Positions 1 to 9,585 of a DNA stretch of 64,000 nt are shown here, one piece after another. Below the pieces are notes generated by a model. It was not told the origin of the DNA. It made no database searches and saw only the letters and a list, made by a program, of their open reading frames with translations. Origin of the DNA: Caballeronia hypogeia (GTDB lineage: Bacteria; Pseudomonadota; Gammaproteobacteria; Burkholderiales; Burkholderiaceae); the NCBI RefSeq assembly GCF_001544875.2, contig NZ_FCOA02000005.1, positions 1 to 64,000 on the forward strand, read 5' to 3'. Position 1 is the first letter of the stretch, and each line of letters starts with the position of its first letter. Position numbers and translations under genes: made by a program.

Positions 1-104
1 TACGGTGCTCGATGCTTGCCCATTTTGGCACCCCCTTTTTCCAAAGGATAGGTGTCCGTTTTGGCGGGTCAATCTCAAAGACAGGCGTCCGCACTCGCTT
101 GAGT
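1..104. other. Non-coding left edge, possible insertion-sequence end remnant
   Basis: No credible gene is seen. Bases 50-69 carry AGGTGTCCGTTTTGGCGGGT, and a similar ACAGGCGTCCGC follows at about 81-92. Repeated short motifs of this kind resemble the ends of some insertion sequences, and a 20-base copy with two mismatches occurs at 59261-59280. No transposase is present here, so this is only a suggestion. Confidence 0.3.
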
Positions 105-1436
105 TCAGTGGTGGAAGACTTGGGCGATGAAGGTCGCACCCAGGAAGGTACCGGCGTTTGCGATAAGCGAAACGAGCACGATTCTCCAGCCGAGTTGGCG
201 GAAAGCCGGGACGTCCTTTGCAATCGACAAGCCAGCGAACGTGAGCATCGGCGGTGTGGAGGCGAGGAAGTTGACTTTGCCAGTGATGGCAATCATCTGT
301 GCCGCCCACGGACAAGCCGGGGACGTCAGAAACATCGCGATGAGCGAAATCCAACAGACGGCGGGCACCTTCCGGCCGGTGACACTGCTGAGGAATTGGC
401 CGACTGCCACGCATGCGACGATGATGGCCATGCCGGGCAGAGCAACGAGCGGACTGGTCTTATAAAGAAGCAAGTCGCTGACGAGTGAGAGGGCCGCAAC
501 CACGAGCCATGCTCCCCAGCGTTCCATGCCGGAGAGCTCGCTATGCGACTCACCTACAGCCTCACTAGCAGGACCAGTCGCTGGCGCGGACGCTTTGGTG
601 GTCCGCCCGAGAATCGGTTCCATCACCTTGTAGCCCCGCACCGCCAACGGCAGCGAGATAAACAAGGTGAAATACGTGCCGACCACCGAGGTGATGAGGT
701 TACTCGCGGCGGCAAACGTCGCAACTGTCTTCGCAACTTCCGGGCTCTGCTGTGCCGCAATAGCCCCAGCTGCCGCAGCCATCATGCTGCCGGAGCCAAC
801 GCCCGCGCCCATTGCCAGCGCAATGGGGTCGAAGATGTTCAGACTGGTGACGAGACCGGCGAAGATTGCGATGAAAACTGCGCCGAAGACTGTGCCGGTC
901 AGGTACTCGGCGAGCACGCCTCGGCCTTCTGGTGAATCCATTCCGTATTTCTCACCGATGATGGCAAGACTTGGCTCCCGACCGACCGAAAAGGTTGCAC
1001 CGATGGCCTCGCGCTTGATACCCAAGAGCAGCGCGATGGGCAAGCCCATGAGAATCGTGCCCACAAAGTGGCCGAGTTCTTGGAAGCCCAGCGACCAGCC
1101 TGCACGCGCGATTTCAGGCAGCGAATTGCCCACAAGAAGACCAAGTTTCGCAATAAAGAGCATCAGCCCTGCCTGCAGCACAGCGGCCGACTTGAACTGG
1201 AGTGCGGTATCAAGTTTCAACGGACCGGGCATATAAGGTCTTGCCAGACCAACCGCTGCGCCCATGAGAATTGCCCATACCATCGGCAACAAGACGACTT
1301 TACCTGGTCCGAGTTTGAAGGACACAGAGCCAATGAGGCCGGCAACAACGATGATGACAAGGGCATAGAGGTACAGCTTTGCGTAGCCAGAAAGGGCGGT
1401 GCGCGTTGGCACAGAGGTCAGAGTCTCAGTAGTCAT
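105..1436 (-). CDS. DUF3100 family multi-pass membrane protein (copy A)
   Basis: A 443-residue, very hydrophobic protein with about ten predicted membrane segments. It is recognised as DUF3100 from its overall pattern, including FSVGREPSLAIIGEKYGM at about residues 149-166 and the stretch rich in G, S and M (MGAGVGSGSMMAAAAGA) near the middle. The family has no established function; its look is that of a transporter. A second member at 3368-4702 shares most of these blocks. The two flank a gamma-glutamyltransferase, and this copy is divergent from it across about 250 bp that should hold both promoters. The ATG at 1436 is the only convincing start; the ribosome-binding site is weak. A role in moving a gamma-glutamyl product is inference. 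Confidence 0.85.
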   Translation of the reverse strand: MTTETLTSVPTRTALSGYAKLYLYALVIIVVAGLIGSVSFKLGPGKVVLLPMVWAILMGAAVGLARPYMPGPLKLDTALQFKSAAVLQAGLMLFIAKLGLLVGNSLPEIARAGWSLGFQELGHFVGTILMGLPIALLLGIKREAIGATFSVGREPSLAIIGEKYGMDSPEGRGVLAEYLTGTVFGAVFIAIFAGLVTSLNIFDPIALAMGAGVGSGSMMAAAAGAIAAQQSPEVAKTVATFAAASNLITSVVGTYFTLFISLPLAVRGYKVMEPILGRTTKASAPATGPASEAVGESHSELSGMERWGAWLVVAALSLVSDLLLYKTSPLVALPGMAIIVACVAVGQFLSSVTGRKVPAVCWISLIAMFLTSPACPWAAQMIAITGKVNFLASTPPMLTFAGLSIAKDVPAFRQLGWRIVLVSLIANAGTFLGATFIAQVFHH

Positions 1437-1682
1437 GCTCGCTCAGATTGAATTTGGTCGTGTGGAATCGCACCTCGGGCTTTTCCTGTCACCCTTAATT
1501 CAATCTTCACCGTGCCAAAAAGCCATGGCGTGAGTCCGGCTCGGAGAGTTGTTCTGATTTTTAGAACAGTTGTGCGGCAAATGTGTACGCCAGCCGTTTT
1601 TGGCGATGGCATTCTGTCTTTTGTTATACATGCGCTTAAAAGCGCGGCTCGACCACAACTAAACGCAAGTGAGACCTGCCTC

Positions 1683-3272
1683 ATGACTTCCTTCGTGCCG
1701 TCCAGCTTCCCGGTCAACTACAGCACGGTGCACAAGCCGTCCGTCGTGTCGTCAAAGGGCATCGTTGCGAGTCAGGTCTACGACGCTTCCGCCGCTGGAG
1801 TCGCAATCCTCGCAGCGGGTGGCAACGCGGTCGACGCGGCGGTCGCCACTGCATTCGCGCTCGCCGTGGTCGAGCCATGGAATTCGGGACTGGGCGGGAT
1901 TGGCTTCGCTCTCGTGCACCGCGTTGAGCAAGCTCGCGCATCGTCGATTCATTTTGGTCCGGTCGCTCCTATGGCCGTGTCGCCGGACCTTTTCCCGTTG
2001 ACCGGGCGCCCCGGGAACGACATTTTTCCGTGGCCGCAGGTCGAAAACGACGCAAACGCTCATGGCCCCAAGTCTTTCTGTTTGCCTACAGCTGTCGCGG
2101 GTTACGGCACCATGCTGGAGCGTTTCGGCACGATGCCACTGAGGGACGTGTTGCAGCCGGCCATTGAACTGGCCAAGCGAGGTCTTGCGCTCGACTGGTT
2201 CACGACGTTGATGCTCGCGCAGGCGGCCCCGCTGCTTCGTAAGTACGAAACGAGTGCACAGCTTTTTCTGCGTGACGGGCTGCCTCCGGTGCCTCCATAT
2301 CAGGGGGTTCCAGGCTTCCTGAAGCTTGGCAATTTGACGAGCACACTTGAGCGCATCGCCCAAGACGGATGGAGAGACTTCTATCAGGGTGGGCTAGCGG
2401 CGGACATCGTCGCAGACATCGCATCTATGGGCGGGGTCATCTCGAATGCGGAGTTGGCGAAGTACGAGCCTGAGATACGAGATTGCTTGAGCATCGATTG
2501 GAAGGGAAGCCAGATTCAGCTCTCGAGCGGCCTTACTGCAGGCCCAACCCTCGCGGATACGTTTGAGCGGTTGAAGGACGACAGACTTCCTGACGAGCGT
2601 GGCAATCCTTCGGGTGCTTGGTACCTCAAACTGGCCAAGGCGTTGAAGGCCGCTTACGCACAGCGCTTGGAGTCGGCCGGCGACGATGAGCCGAAGGGCT
2701 TGGGCTGCACGACTCACATCAGCGTCAGTGATGCCACCGGCAACATGGTCTCCATGACCAGCACGCTTCTGTCGTCCATGGGTAGCCGCGTGACGTTGCC
2801 GAAAACCGGGTTCGTCATGAATAACGGGCTCCTGTGGTTCGACCCTCGTCCCGGGAACGCCAACTCCGTAGGTCCGGCAAAGCGCCCGCTGACTAATATG
2901 TGCCCCGCCATCGTGGCGAGGGAAGGGAAGCCCATTATCGTTGGAGGCGCAGCTGGGGGGCGAAGAATCATGGCCTCGGTCGCGCAGCTTCTTCTTTTCG
3001 TTCATGACCTCGGTATGGATGTGGAGCGTGCCGGACACTGGCCGCGAATCGATGTGTCGGGACCAGACCTTGTCAGCATTGACCGTCGATTGCCGAGCAG
3101 TGTCGTTGAAGTCCTGTCCGAGCTCGGTGACACGGAGGTGGTTGACCACGATGTCTTGCCAATCAACTTCGCAAGGCCCAGCATCATTGATGGCAGAGAC
3201 CTGACGCAGGCTGTGGGCATCAGCGACGTTCGCTCACCGTGGTCTGCGGCGCTGGCGCCGTCTGTCGAATAG
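1683..3272 (+). CDS. Gamma-glutamyltransferase family protein (copy 1)
   Basis: An Ntn-hydrolase that would cleave gamma-glutamyl compounds such as glutathione, or transfer the gamma-glutamyl group. From the ATG at 1683 it has 529 residues, normal for the family. The N-terminal motif AAGGNAVDAAVA lies at about residues 44-55. The autocatalytic cleavage site is CTTHISVSD, which makes Thr343 the likely nucleophile and new N-terminus of the small subunit. No clear signal peptide is seen, so it may act in the cytoplasm, unlike classical periplasmic Ggt. The reading frame is open back to 1512, but homology starts only near 1683. It sits between two DUF3100 genes and is likely co-transcribed with the downstream one. 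It is a different subtype from the second copy at 36541-38163. Confidence 0.88.
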   Translation: MTSFVPSSFPVNYSTVHKPSVVSSKGIVASQVYDASAAGVAILAAGGNAVDAAVATAFALAVVEPWNSGLGGIGFALVHRVEQARASSIHFGPVAPMAVSPDLFPLTGRPGNDIFPWPQVENDANAHGPKSFCLPTAVAGYGTMLERFGTMPLRDVLQPAIELAKRGLALDWFTTLMLAQAAPLLRKYETSAQLFLRDGLPPVPPYQGVPGFLKLGNLTSTLERIAQDGWRDFYQGGLAADIVADIASMGGVISNAELAKYEPEIRDCLSIDWKGSQIQLSSGLTAGPTLADTFERLKDDRLPDERGNPSGAWYLKLAKALKAAYAQRLESAGDDEPKGLGCTTHISVSDATGNMVSMTSTLLSSMGSRVTLPKTGFVMNNGLLWFDPRPGNANSVGPAKRPLTNMCPAIVAREGKPIIVGGAAGGRRIMASVAQLLLFVHDLGMDVERAGHWPRIDVSGPDLVSIDRRLPSSVVEVLSELGDTEVVDHDVLPINFARPSIIDGRDLTQAVGISDVRSPWSAALAPSVE

Positions 3273-3367
3273 ACAGACGCGGCGCAACTGGGTTAGCTTG
3301 GGTTAGCCCAATTCGCTTGTCGCTCGGGTCCGCAATGCAACGTCGTCATCCATCGAAGGGAGCAGCT

Positions 3368-4702
3368 ATGCATAACCCCATTGCGGCGACGATTGTCGAC
3401 TCGAACCCCCGTCGTCCGTTCTGGGCGCTGTATGGCTGGGCGACCGTTGTCACAGTCGGCGCGAGCCTCATTGGGACTGTCACCATCGACCTCGGGATTG
3501 GAAAGGTGATGTTGCTCCCGATGGTGTGGGCAATCATCGCCGGGGGTGCGCTTGGACTTGCACGCCGGTATCTACCTCCTTTGCTGCAACTGAGCGATGA
3601 CTTGCAGCATCTGGCAGCCGCGGTATTGCAGCCCTCGCTACTGCTCTTCGTCGCGAAGCTTGGCCTGATGGTGGGAGGGTCATTGCCAAAACTTGCCGCA
3701 TCAGGATGGGCGCTGGTCTTCCAGGAGTTGGGCCATTTCGCAGGTACGGTTCTCCTTGGGCTTCCATTGGCGCTGATGCTTGGCATCAAAAGAGAAGCCA
3801 TCGGCGCGACCTTCTCGGTAGGAAGGGAACCGAGCCTTGCGATTATCGGCGAACGCTATGGGATGGCTTCGCCGGAAGGCCGTGGGGTCTTAGCTGAGTA
3901 CCTGACAGGAACGCTCTTCGGCGCGGTCTTCCTCACGATATTTGCCGGGGCACTGACGAGTCTGAATATATTCGACCCAAAAGCGCTGGCGATGGGTGCC
4001 GGAGTTGGGTCTAGCTCGATGATGGCGTCGGCGGCCGGCGCCATTGCCGCACAACAGACCCCCGATGTCGCCAAGGACGTTCTGACGTTTGCTGCAGCCA
4101 GCAATCTGCTCACAATCACGCTTGGAACGTTCTTTACCCTCTTCATTTCGTTGCCAATTGCGACGACTGCCTATCGGTACTTGGAACCAGTAATCGGACG
4201 GACGACTTCAGCAAGCGACAGTAATTCGAGCGTGGACAATGTCCGAGACTCTCTCGCGATGGTCCGCCTTACGGACCTTCAAAAGTACGTTTCGTGGATT
4301 GTGCTCGGAATTCTGACCTTGGCAACGAACCAAATCCTGCACGGGACGCCGCTTCTAAACGATGTCTTCGGGCTTGCACTCATCTTCGTCATCGTGGGTA
4401 TTTGCGAGGTCGCATCACGATTTACGGGCGGCAAACTACCAGCGGTATGCACCGTGTCGCTGCTTGCAATGGCTTTGACATCACCTGCATCGCCATTGGC
4501 GGCTCAAGTCATTGGCGTGACGAACAACCTCGACTTTCTCGCCTTTGCACCACCGTTGCTCGCCTTCGCGGGATTGTCGCTGGCAAAGGATGTCCCCGCT
4601 TTCAGACGCCTTGGATGGCGAATCGTGCTCGTTTCATTTGTGGCGAACGCTGGAAGCTTTATTGGCGCGACCCTCATCGCGCACTTCATTGGTGGGCACT
4701 GA
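3368..4702 (+). CDS. DUF3100 family multi-pass membrane protein (copy B)
   Basis: A 444-residue integral membrane protein, paralogous to copy A: it shares FSVGREPSLAIIGE, the EYLTGTLFGAVF block, the MGAGVGSSSMMASAAGAIAAQQ region and the C-terminal LAKDVPAFRRLGWRIVLVS block. The start is placed at the ATG at 3368 because a good ribosome-binding site (GAAGGGAG) lies just upstream and it matches copy A in position; the frame is open to 3239, overlapping the preceding gene. It begins about 95 bp after the gamma-glutamyltransferase stop in the same direction, so the two are probably one operon. Function unknown; a transport role linked to the hydrolase is inferred from context only. Confidence 0.85.
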   Translation: MHNPIAATIVDSNPRRPFWALYGWATVVTVGASLIGTVTIDLGIGKVMLLPMVWAIIAGGALGLARRYLPPLLQLSDDLQHLAAAVLQPSLLLFVAKLGLMVGGSLPKLAASGWALVFQELGHFAGTVLLGLPLALMLGIKREAIGATFSVGREPSLAIIGERYGMASPEGRGVLAEYLTGTLFGAVFLTIFAGALTSLNIFDPKALAMGAGVGSSSMMASAAGAIAAQQTPDVAKDVLTFAAASNLLTITLGTFFTLFISLPIATTAYRYLEPVIGRTTSASDSNSSVDNVRDSLAMVRLTDLQKYVSWIVLGILTLATNQILHGTPLLNDVFGLALIFVIVGICEVASRFTGGKLPAVCTVSLLAMALTSPASPLAAQVIGVTNNLDFLAFAPPLLAFAGLSLAKDVPAFRRLGWRIVLVSFVANAGSFIGATLIAHFIGGH

Positions 4703-4749
4703 CGCGACCGAATGTCATCTGCTCACAGGCGGGCCGGTCCATCTAGAAC

Positions 4750-5040
4750 ATGGGCAAGGCTGGTGAAGATTTCCAGACTAGATTTGCGAAGCGCTTCATT
4801 GTGCCCAACCAAACCAACGCACCGTTCGCGTATGACTCGGTGTACATCTTCGTGGACGCGATGAAACGCGAGAACTCAACCGACCCTGCGAAGGTTCTCT
4901 CAGCGATGCCGTCGCCGGACTATACCGGCGTGACGAGCGAGACACAGTTCGACGCTCACGGTGACCTTTTGCATGGCGTAGTCTCGATGTATGACTACAA
5001 GGCGGGCAAGAAGACGTTGGTAAGCAAGATTACGATGTGA
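4750..5040 (+). pseudogene. C-terminal remnant of a branched-chain amino-acid-type ABC substrate-binding protein
   Basis: Only about 95 residues remain, matching the C-terminal end of LivJ/Leu-Ile-Val-binding-like periplasmic proteins (pattern APFAYDSVY, VDAMKRENSTDPAKVL, FDAHGD, VSMYDYKAGKK). A complete protein would be about 370-400 residues with a signal peptide; neither the signal nor the N-lobe is present, and no livFGHM partner genes are nearby. The in-frame ATG at 4750 seems fortuitous. A shorter and more decayed piece of the same gene end lies at 9309-9374, on the other side of the SIR2 gene. This looks like the scar of a rearrangement. Confidence 0.8.
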
Positions 5041-5222
5041 TGGCGACCGCCTCAGTTGTTGCAAAGTCGACGATGCGCAAGCATCGTGTAGGAGGTGGAC
5101 TGGCTCCAGCCGGGTGGCTGCCTTGTCCTCGCCGCTGGGCCCTGTCCGCAATGGAGCCCAGTACATAGCACTTTCGCCTTGGAGTTGCATCCGTCTATGC
5201 GTCGGTCTAGCCTGACGAAGTA

Positions 5223-8200
5223 TTACCGAAACCGCCTCACGTAGTCTTGCAGTTCTCGAAAATCGCGGGTTTCGCGAAGCGCAGGCTCTGAAGCCCCGAT
5301 TACTTCAAGAACCGAGCCGAGGTCGGGCGGCGGATAGTATCGTTTGTCAGCCACGGCGTCGAGAAGCGCTAGCCCCTGCCTTGGGAATAGCCTTCCGATT
5401 TCTGCCGTTTTGAATTCCCTTATCACCTGATGCGGAGTGCGGATAGGAATCAGCCATCCTTTGACTAGCTCAAATGCCTCTGGAAAATGCGGACCTGCAG
5501 CGATTGCCACCCGAGCGAGAAGGCTCGAGATAGCTTCAGTAGCCAACCCAGTACTCTTCGGCCATATACGTTCGAGATAGGGTTTAGCACGGGTCATCCA
5601 GTATTCGCCGCGCTGCTCCGCAGCGCTTGTGAGAGCACGGAGGAGCGTACGAGCACATGCTTCGAGCCCTTCTTCCGGCAACGCTCGCGTCGCGGTTCGT
5701 AGTTCCACGCGAGTGAAGACGGCCGAAGGCTCAAGAGATGAGAGCGTCAGCAGCGACGCGTAGTTGACGCGACCCTCTCCAAGCTCCGCGAACTTAAGCG
5801 CGGTCTGCAAGAAGGACTTCTTCAATTTCAAGAGTAACGGAGCGAAAAGACGAGGTCTCCAAAGAAAGCCGACCCACGCTCTACGGGCTTCAGTCGCCGA
5901 CACCTCCCAATCAAACAGCGGTAGTAAGTTCTCGGTGGTCCACGCTTCGTCGACACGCAACAGCGCGACAGCATGAGAAGCAAGAATCAGCCGGCCATGC
6001 CGAAATCGAACGTTTGAGGTGTCGCAGAGCATTCTCAGTAATCTTTCGAATGCAGATGGAAGCGTCTGTTTGTCTTCTGGCTTATTCGCAAACCACCAGT
6101 TGAACAGCGCAATCGTGACGTGTCCGACCGGGTGATTGATGGCCCTGAATACAGGGTCGTCGTCGTTCACAAGGTCTTTGTCGTCGGCCAGCAAGACGCA
6201 TCGCTCGCAAACGCCGAAGAAGCGGTCTTGATGCACGCGCAAATCCTTGCCAATTTCCTGCAGCCACCACGTCACTTCATTCGCTAAGGCAGAAAGTGTG
6301 TCGCGAGGCATTGTTTCGACGCACCGCGCCAATTGCTTCCAAGAGCGATGGACGAAATCGGCAACACTCCAAACCTGGAGCGCCTCGGCCCAACGTTCGA
6401 CGGGCCAGATATCACGCTTCGCGAGGTCGAGCAGAGATGCGATTGCAACGGGGAAATCGCTAACGCATACATTCTTCCAGTCGTCTTCGTTCAAGAAAGC
6501 CGAGTCAGGCTTCCTTTGAAGCCATTGGGTGAGTAGCTTCCGTTCGCGCGGAGCGCGCTTGATTTGACGTTCGGCCTCAAAATCGGGGTCCCCAGAGCCG
6601 CTCATCCAATGGACGAATTCCTCGCGCTCGTCTGGGCCGAACTCCCATTGCGGATATTGTTTTCGCAACGATTCTAAGCGTCGAGACGCCTCGTAAGAAA
6701 GCGTCGCGCCGCCGAATTCTAGTTTGGCCAGCCGAAGCCACTGGGTATGGTCAACAATTCGTGCCCACCGGTCTTCATCCAAGTCTTGTTTGTACATGCG
6801 TCGCGGCGGCCCCAGAAGAACCGCGTCTTGAAGACGTTGCGACGCGTGGTCGGAGAGTACTGCTGACTTCTTCACTAACAATCGCATCACTTCACGTTGG
6901 GTCTCGGATGACCACAGCCACCAGGCGTCATTGTCGCTTAACCACTCAACCCACTCGCCGGATTCCGTGAAAGTTTCGCTGACGGCTGCATGCAGCGCGA
7001 GTCGCTTGAACGTCGGATAGCGTTCACTTAGTAACGAGTAGAGCATCCAGCGCGCGCGTACCGGCTCTGCCTCTTGCATCGCTGACCAGGAGTCTCGAAC
7101 CAACTCAATAAGAAGCGTCCACTCGTTGAAGTTCCTGTTCTGCCAGTGGTCCGATATCGATGGCATATGCCAGACTCCGAGGTCCTGCTTGCCGTCGGCT
7201 TGGCCGAGCTCGCTCATCAGGTCAAACACGTCGAGTAGCGCAGTTCGGAAAGTATCAAAAAGTTGCGGCAGAGCAATTTTCCATTCAGCCAACTCCCTCA
7301 CGTCATCGAGCTGAGAGCGGACATGGTCTGACGCCAGCACGACCTCTGGATTTACCAGGTACTTTATTTTGTGCGGCCCCTCAATGTCTTGTGGCTCGCT
7401 ATCCGACGTTCGAAACGGCTTGCGTAGTATCACGCGTGCCGACAACAGATTCATCAATTGATGCCTAAGCAGCATAGTCATGCCTTCCTGACGGAACTGC
7501 TGGACCCAATCAAACAACCGCAACCCCTCGCGCGCCGATTTGATGCGTCCCGACAACACTACGCTCCAAAGGGTACGCATTTCCGTACTTGGAATACCAT
7601 TTGGCGAATGGGTCTTGAAGGCCCTGATTTCTTCGACGCTTTCGGATACTTCTAATTTCGCGGTCTCGAGCAGTCTGCTCCGTAGTTGCCGAGCAAAGGG
7701 GGAGGTTAGCCTGCCACCTCGGGCCGCAAGCCAAATGACCAGCGTCGGGTCGTCCAAGTGACGCAGGAGCCATTGCGACAGGTGGGACATGACGGGGTCC
7801 ATGTCGCCTGCTGCTATTCCGTCATGAACCACCGACATTCTGGGGGAAAGTGAATACGGAGTTGGTCTGAAGGTGAGGCTGAATTTCAAAGTAGAGTCAA
7901 CCGTGCTGTCAGGACTAACGCCGAAGCGAGGCAAATCCGCATGGGTGAATCTATCGTCGGAGAAGTGTTCCAGCCATGTCAAAGGCGGCGTCGGCGAATA
8001 CTCCGCGAAAGCCTTCGCAGGCAAGCCGCCGGAGTCGCTAATGGCCCAAAGCATTCGGCCGACGTGGTCGTCCTGTTTCGTGCTTGAGACAGGGCCTGTC
8101 AGGACGCATTCAGTTACGATTCGCTCTTTCCCTCTCGACCCTGCGCCGTAGGTGTCGGCCCAACTGCGAATCGTTTTATGTAGAAGAGAATGGCCCCTTG

Positions 8201-9014
8201 TGTCTTTATAAAGAATAGGCGTCACGTTCTTCGCGCGCCATTCGCTTCGGACTCGCTCTTCTGCCTTTCCCTTGTAGGACGCGAACGCGAACATCTCTCG
8301 CTGCGCTTCGCCTCGCAGCCGGTCTGCAGCGAGAGCATCGGTCATATACCGTAAGACGGGGTCGTTCAGACTGTACCCGACGAAACAAACAACGTAGTTC
8401 CGAAAAAGTTCTCCGACGAAACGAGCCGCCCACCGTTCCGTCAAATAGGCGAGACCGAAGTCTCCACTGGAAATTACCAAGCGGTCCAAGTCCTCTCGAG
8501 TGGGCCTCTCCGTCAGAAGACCGTGCAGAAAGACTACGCCGTCCCAGCGGTTCTTCGGGACGGGTAGGAATGGTGCGCAGAAGGTCGAAAGGCTGGAACC
8601 ACGCACTTCAGCCGCATGGTGAAAAAGCCTGTCGAAGTTTGTGGTGATGAGACGAGATGAGCCGCTTCTTGTCTGCGCAAGGGTCAAGAGAGCGTCATGA
8701 GTCGTCAGGGCATCCGGTCGACTTAGGTCTGGCTTCAGAAGCGTCTCGAGTTCTCTACGAACAATCTGTCGACTTCTCACTGATTCCTCGAGTAAGCCCA
8801 CCGCGGTGTCATATTGCTTTGCGTCGAACGCGGCCTGTTGTACCGCTGTAGGCGTCTCTCCCACGGCCTGATACATTCTCTCAACCAGGTCGGCGAAGCC
8901 AGGGAGTCCGGCAGGGTATGAGATGCCCGCGCCGCAGAAAAACACCACCCGGCCTTCCTCGTGTGCTTGAAGAAGCGTCTCCGGCACGCTTGGACCATTC
9001 TTTATGAACTGCAT
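5223..9014 (-). CDS. dsr1: SIR2-domain anti-phage protein of the Dsr1 type
   Basis: A 1263-residue protein with an N-terminal SIR2-like NAD-hydrolase domain (about residues 15-290) and a very long, mostly helical remainder. Visible SIR2 motifs are GAGIS (28-32), TTNFD (124-128, Asn126), FLHG (His164 as the catalytic histidine) and VGYSLNDP (212-219). Length and layout fit defence-associated sirtuin Dsr1, in which phage sensing triggers NAD+ depletion and abortive infection; that mechanism is knowledge of the family and was not tested here. I recall the long C-terminal part of such proteins as DUF4020-like, but could not check. A strong ribosome-binding site (AAGGAGAG) supports the ATG at 9014. 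It stands alone, with no partner gene, between two remnants of one substrate-binding-protein gene, as expected of a horizontally acquired defence gene. Confidence 0.85.
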   Translation of the reverse strand: MQFIKNGPSVPETLLQAHEEGRVVFFCGAGISYPAGLPGFADLVERMYQAVGETPTAVQQAAFDAKQYDTAVGLLEESVRSRQIVRRELETLLKPDLSRPDALTTHDALLTLAQTRSGSSRLITTNFDRLFHHAAEVRGSSLSTFCAPFLPVPKNRWDGVVFLHGLLTERPTREDLDRLVISSGDFGLAYLTERWAARFVGELFRNYVVCFVGYSLNDPVLRYMTDALAADRLRGEAQREMFAFASYKGKAEERVRSEWRAKNVTPILYKDTRGHSLLHKTIRSWADTYGAGSRGKERIVTECVLTGPVSSTKQDDHVGRMLWAISDSGGLPAKAFAEYSPTPPLTWLEHFSDDRFTHADLPRFGVSPDSTVDSTLKFSLTFRPTPYSLSPRMSVVHDGIAAGDMDPVMSHLSQWLLRHLDDPTLVIWLAARGGRLTSPFARQLRSRLLETAKLEVSESVEEIRAFKTHSPNGIPSTEMRTLWSVVLSGRIKSAREGLRLFDWVQQFRQEGMTMLLRHQLMNLLSARVILRKPFRTSDSEPQDIEGPHKIKYLVNPEVVLASDHVRSQLDDVRELAEWKIALPQLFDTFRTALLDVFDLMSELGQADGKQDLGVWHMPSISDHWQNRNFNEWTLLIELVRDSWSAMQEAEPVRARWMLYSLLSERYPTFKRLALHAAVSETFTESGEWVEWLSDNDAWWLWSSETQREVMRLLVKKSAVLSDHASQRLQDAVLLGPPRRMYKQDLDEDRWARIVDHTQWLRLAKLEFGGATLSYEASRRLESLRKQYPQWEFGPDEREEFVHWMSGSGDPDFEAERQIKRAPRERKLLTQWLQRKPDSAFLNEDDWKNVCVSDFPVAIASLLDLAKRDIWPVERWAEALQVWSVADFVHRSWKQLARCVETMPRDTLSALANEVTWWLQEIGKDLRVHQDRFFGVCERCVLLADDKDLVNDDDPVFRAINHPVGHVTIALFNWWFANKPEDKQTLPSAFERLLRMLCDTSNVRFRHGRLILASHAVALLRVDEAWTTENLLPLFDWEVSATEARRAWVGFLWRPRLFAPLLLKLKKSFLQTALKFAELGEGRVNYASLLTLSSLEPSAVFTRVELRTATRALPEEGLEACARTLLRALTSAAEQRGEYWMTRAKPYLERIWPKSTGLATEAISSLLARVAIAAGPHFPEAFELVKGWLIPIRTPHQVIREFKTAEIGRLFPRQGLALLDAVADKRYYPPPDLGSVLEVIGASEPALRETRDFRELQDYVRRFR

Positions 9015-9585
9015 ATCGCCTCTCTCCTTATCGTTCGAGGTGATTCAGCACCGGTAGCGCAAGCGTGAAGGTGCTGTACCTAATAGTGCGATGATATCGA
9101 CATGTCGTCGAGAAGTGGAGTGAGCGGTCATTTGCGTCGATTATTCGTCGAGGCGAATCTCGTGTGCCATGTTGCGGCGATAGCTATCAACGTTTCGGGG
9201 CGGCCGCCGGGTCTGCGACAGACGCGTCAGCGGCTACATATCAAATGCGTTGAAGCTTTGCGGGAGGATTGACGAGGGCGGGGGGGAATCAGACTTACTT
9301 TTCCCCCACAGTTCGACGCTCACGGTGTCCGCCTTTGCCGGCGTGGTCTCGATGTATGACTACAAGGCAGGCACGCCGTTTTAGGACACTCACGCGGCGC
9401 CCGTGCAGCAACGCCAATCTCACGGACTCTGCGCTCGCCGCTTCGCGCTGGCCTGACGTCGCGCGCGTTATCTTTCGTGTAGCGAATGTGCGAGCGGAAT
9501 GCCTTTGTTGGAGAGACGGTCGCCTTTGTTTAGCTCTTCGTGGAGGCCTTTCGTCTCCCGCAGATTTCCTCGATGCGGCCGCCTT
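9015..9585. other. Intergenic region between the SIR2 gene and the H-NS-like gene
   Basis: No intact gene is seen in these 571 bp. The part next to 9014 must hold the promoter of the SIR2 gene. The only recognisable element is the short gene remnant at 9309-9374. Confidence 0.5.
9309..9374 (+). pseudogene. Second, decayed remnant of the substrate-binding-protein gene end
   Basis: This 66-base stretch repeats positions 4945-5009. The first 19 bases (CAGTTCGACGCTCACGGTG) are identical, the middle differs and has one extra base, and the block encoding SMYDYKAG is again almost identical. The extra base breaks the frame, and nothing before or after it matches the family. Confidence 0.7.

Noticed and set aside
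1752-2363. A 203-codon minus-strand frame inside the first gamma-glutamyltransferase
   Set aside because: Antisense shadow caused by GC-rich third positions; very rich in Arg and His.
5223-9014. Thoeris ThsA or a short pAgo-SIR2 system as identity of the SIR2 protein
   Set aside because: No ThsB (TIR) or Argonaute gene is adjacent, and the protein is far too long; the long C-terminal part fits Dsr-type proteins better.
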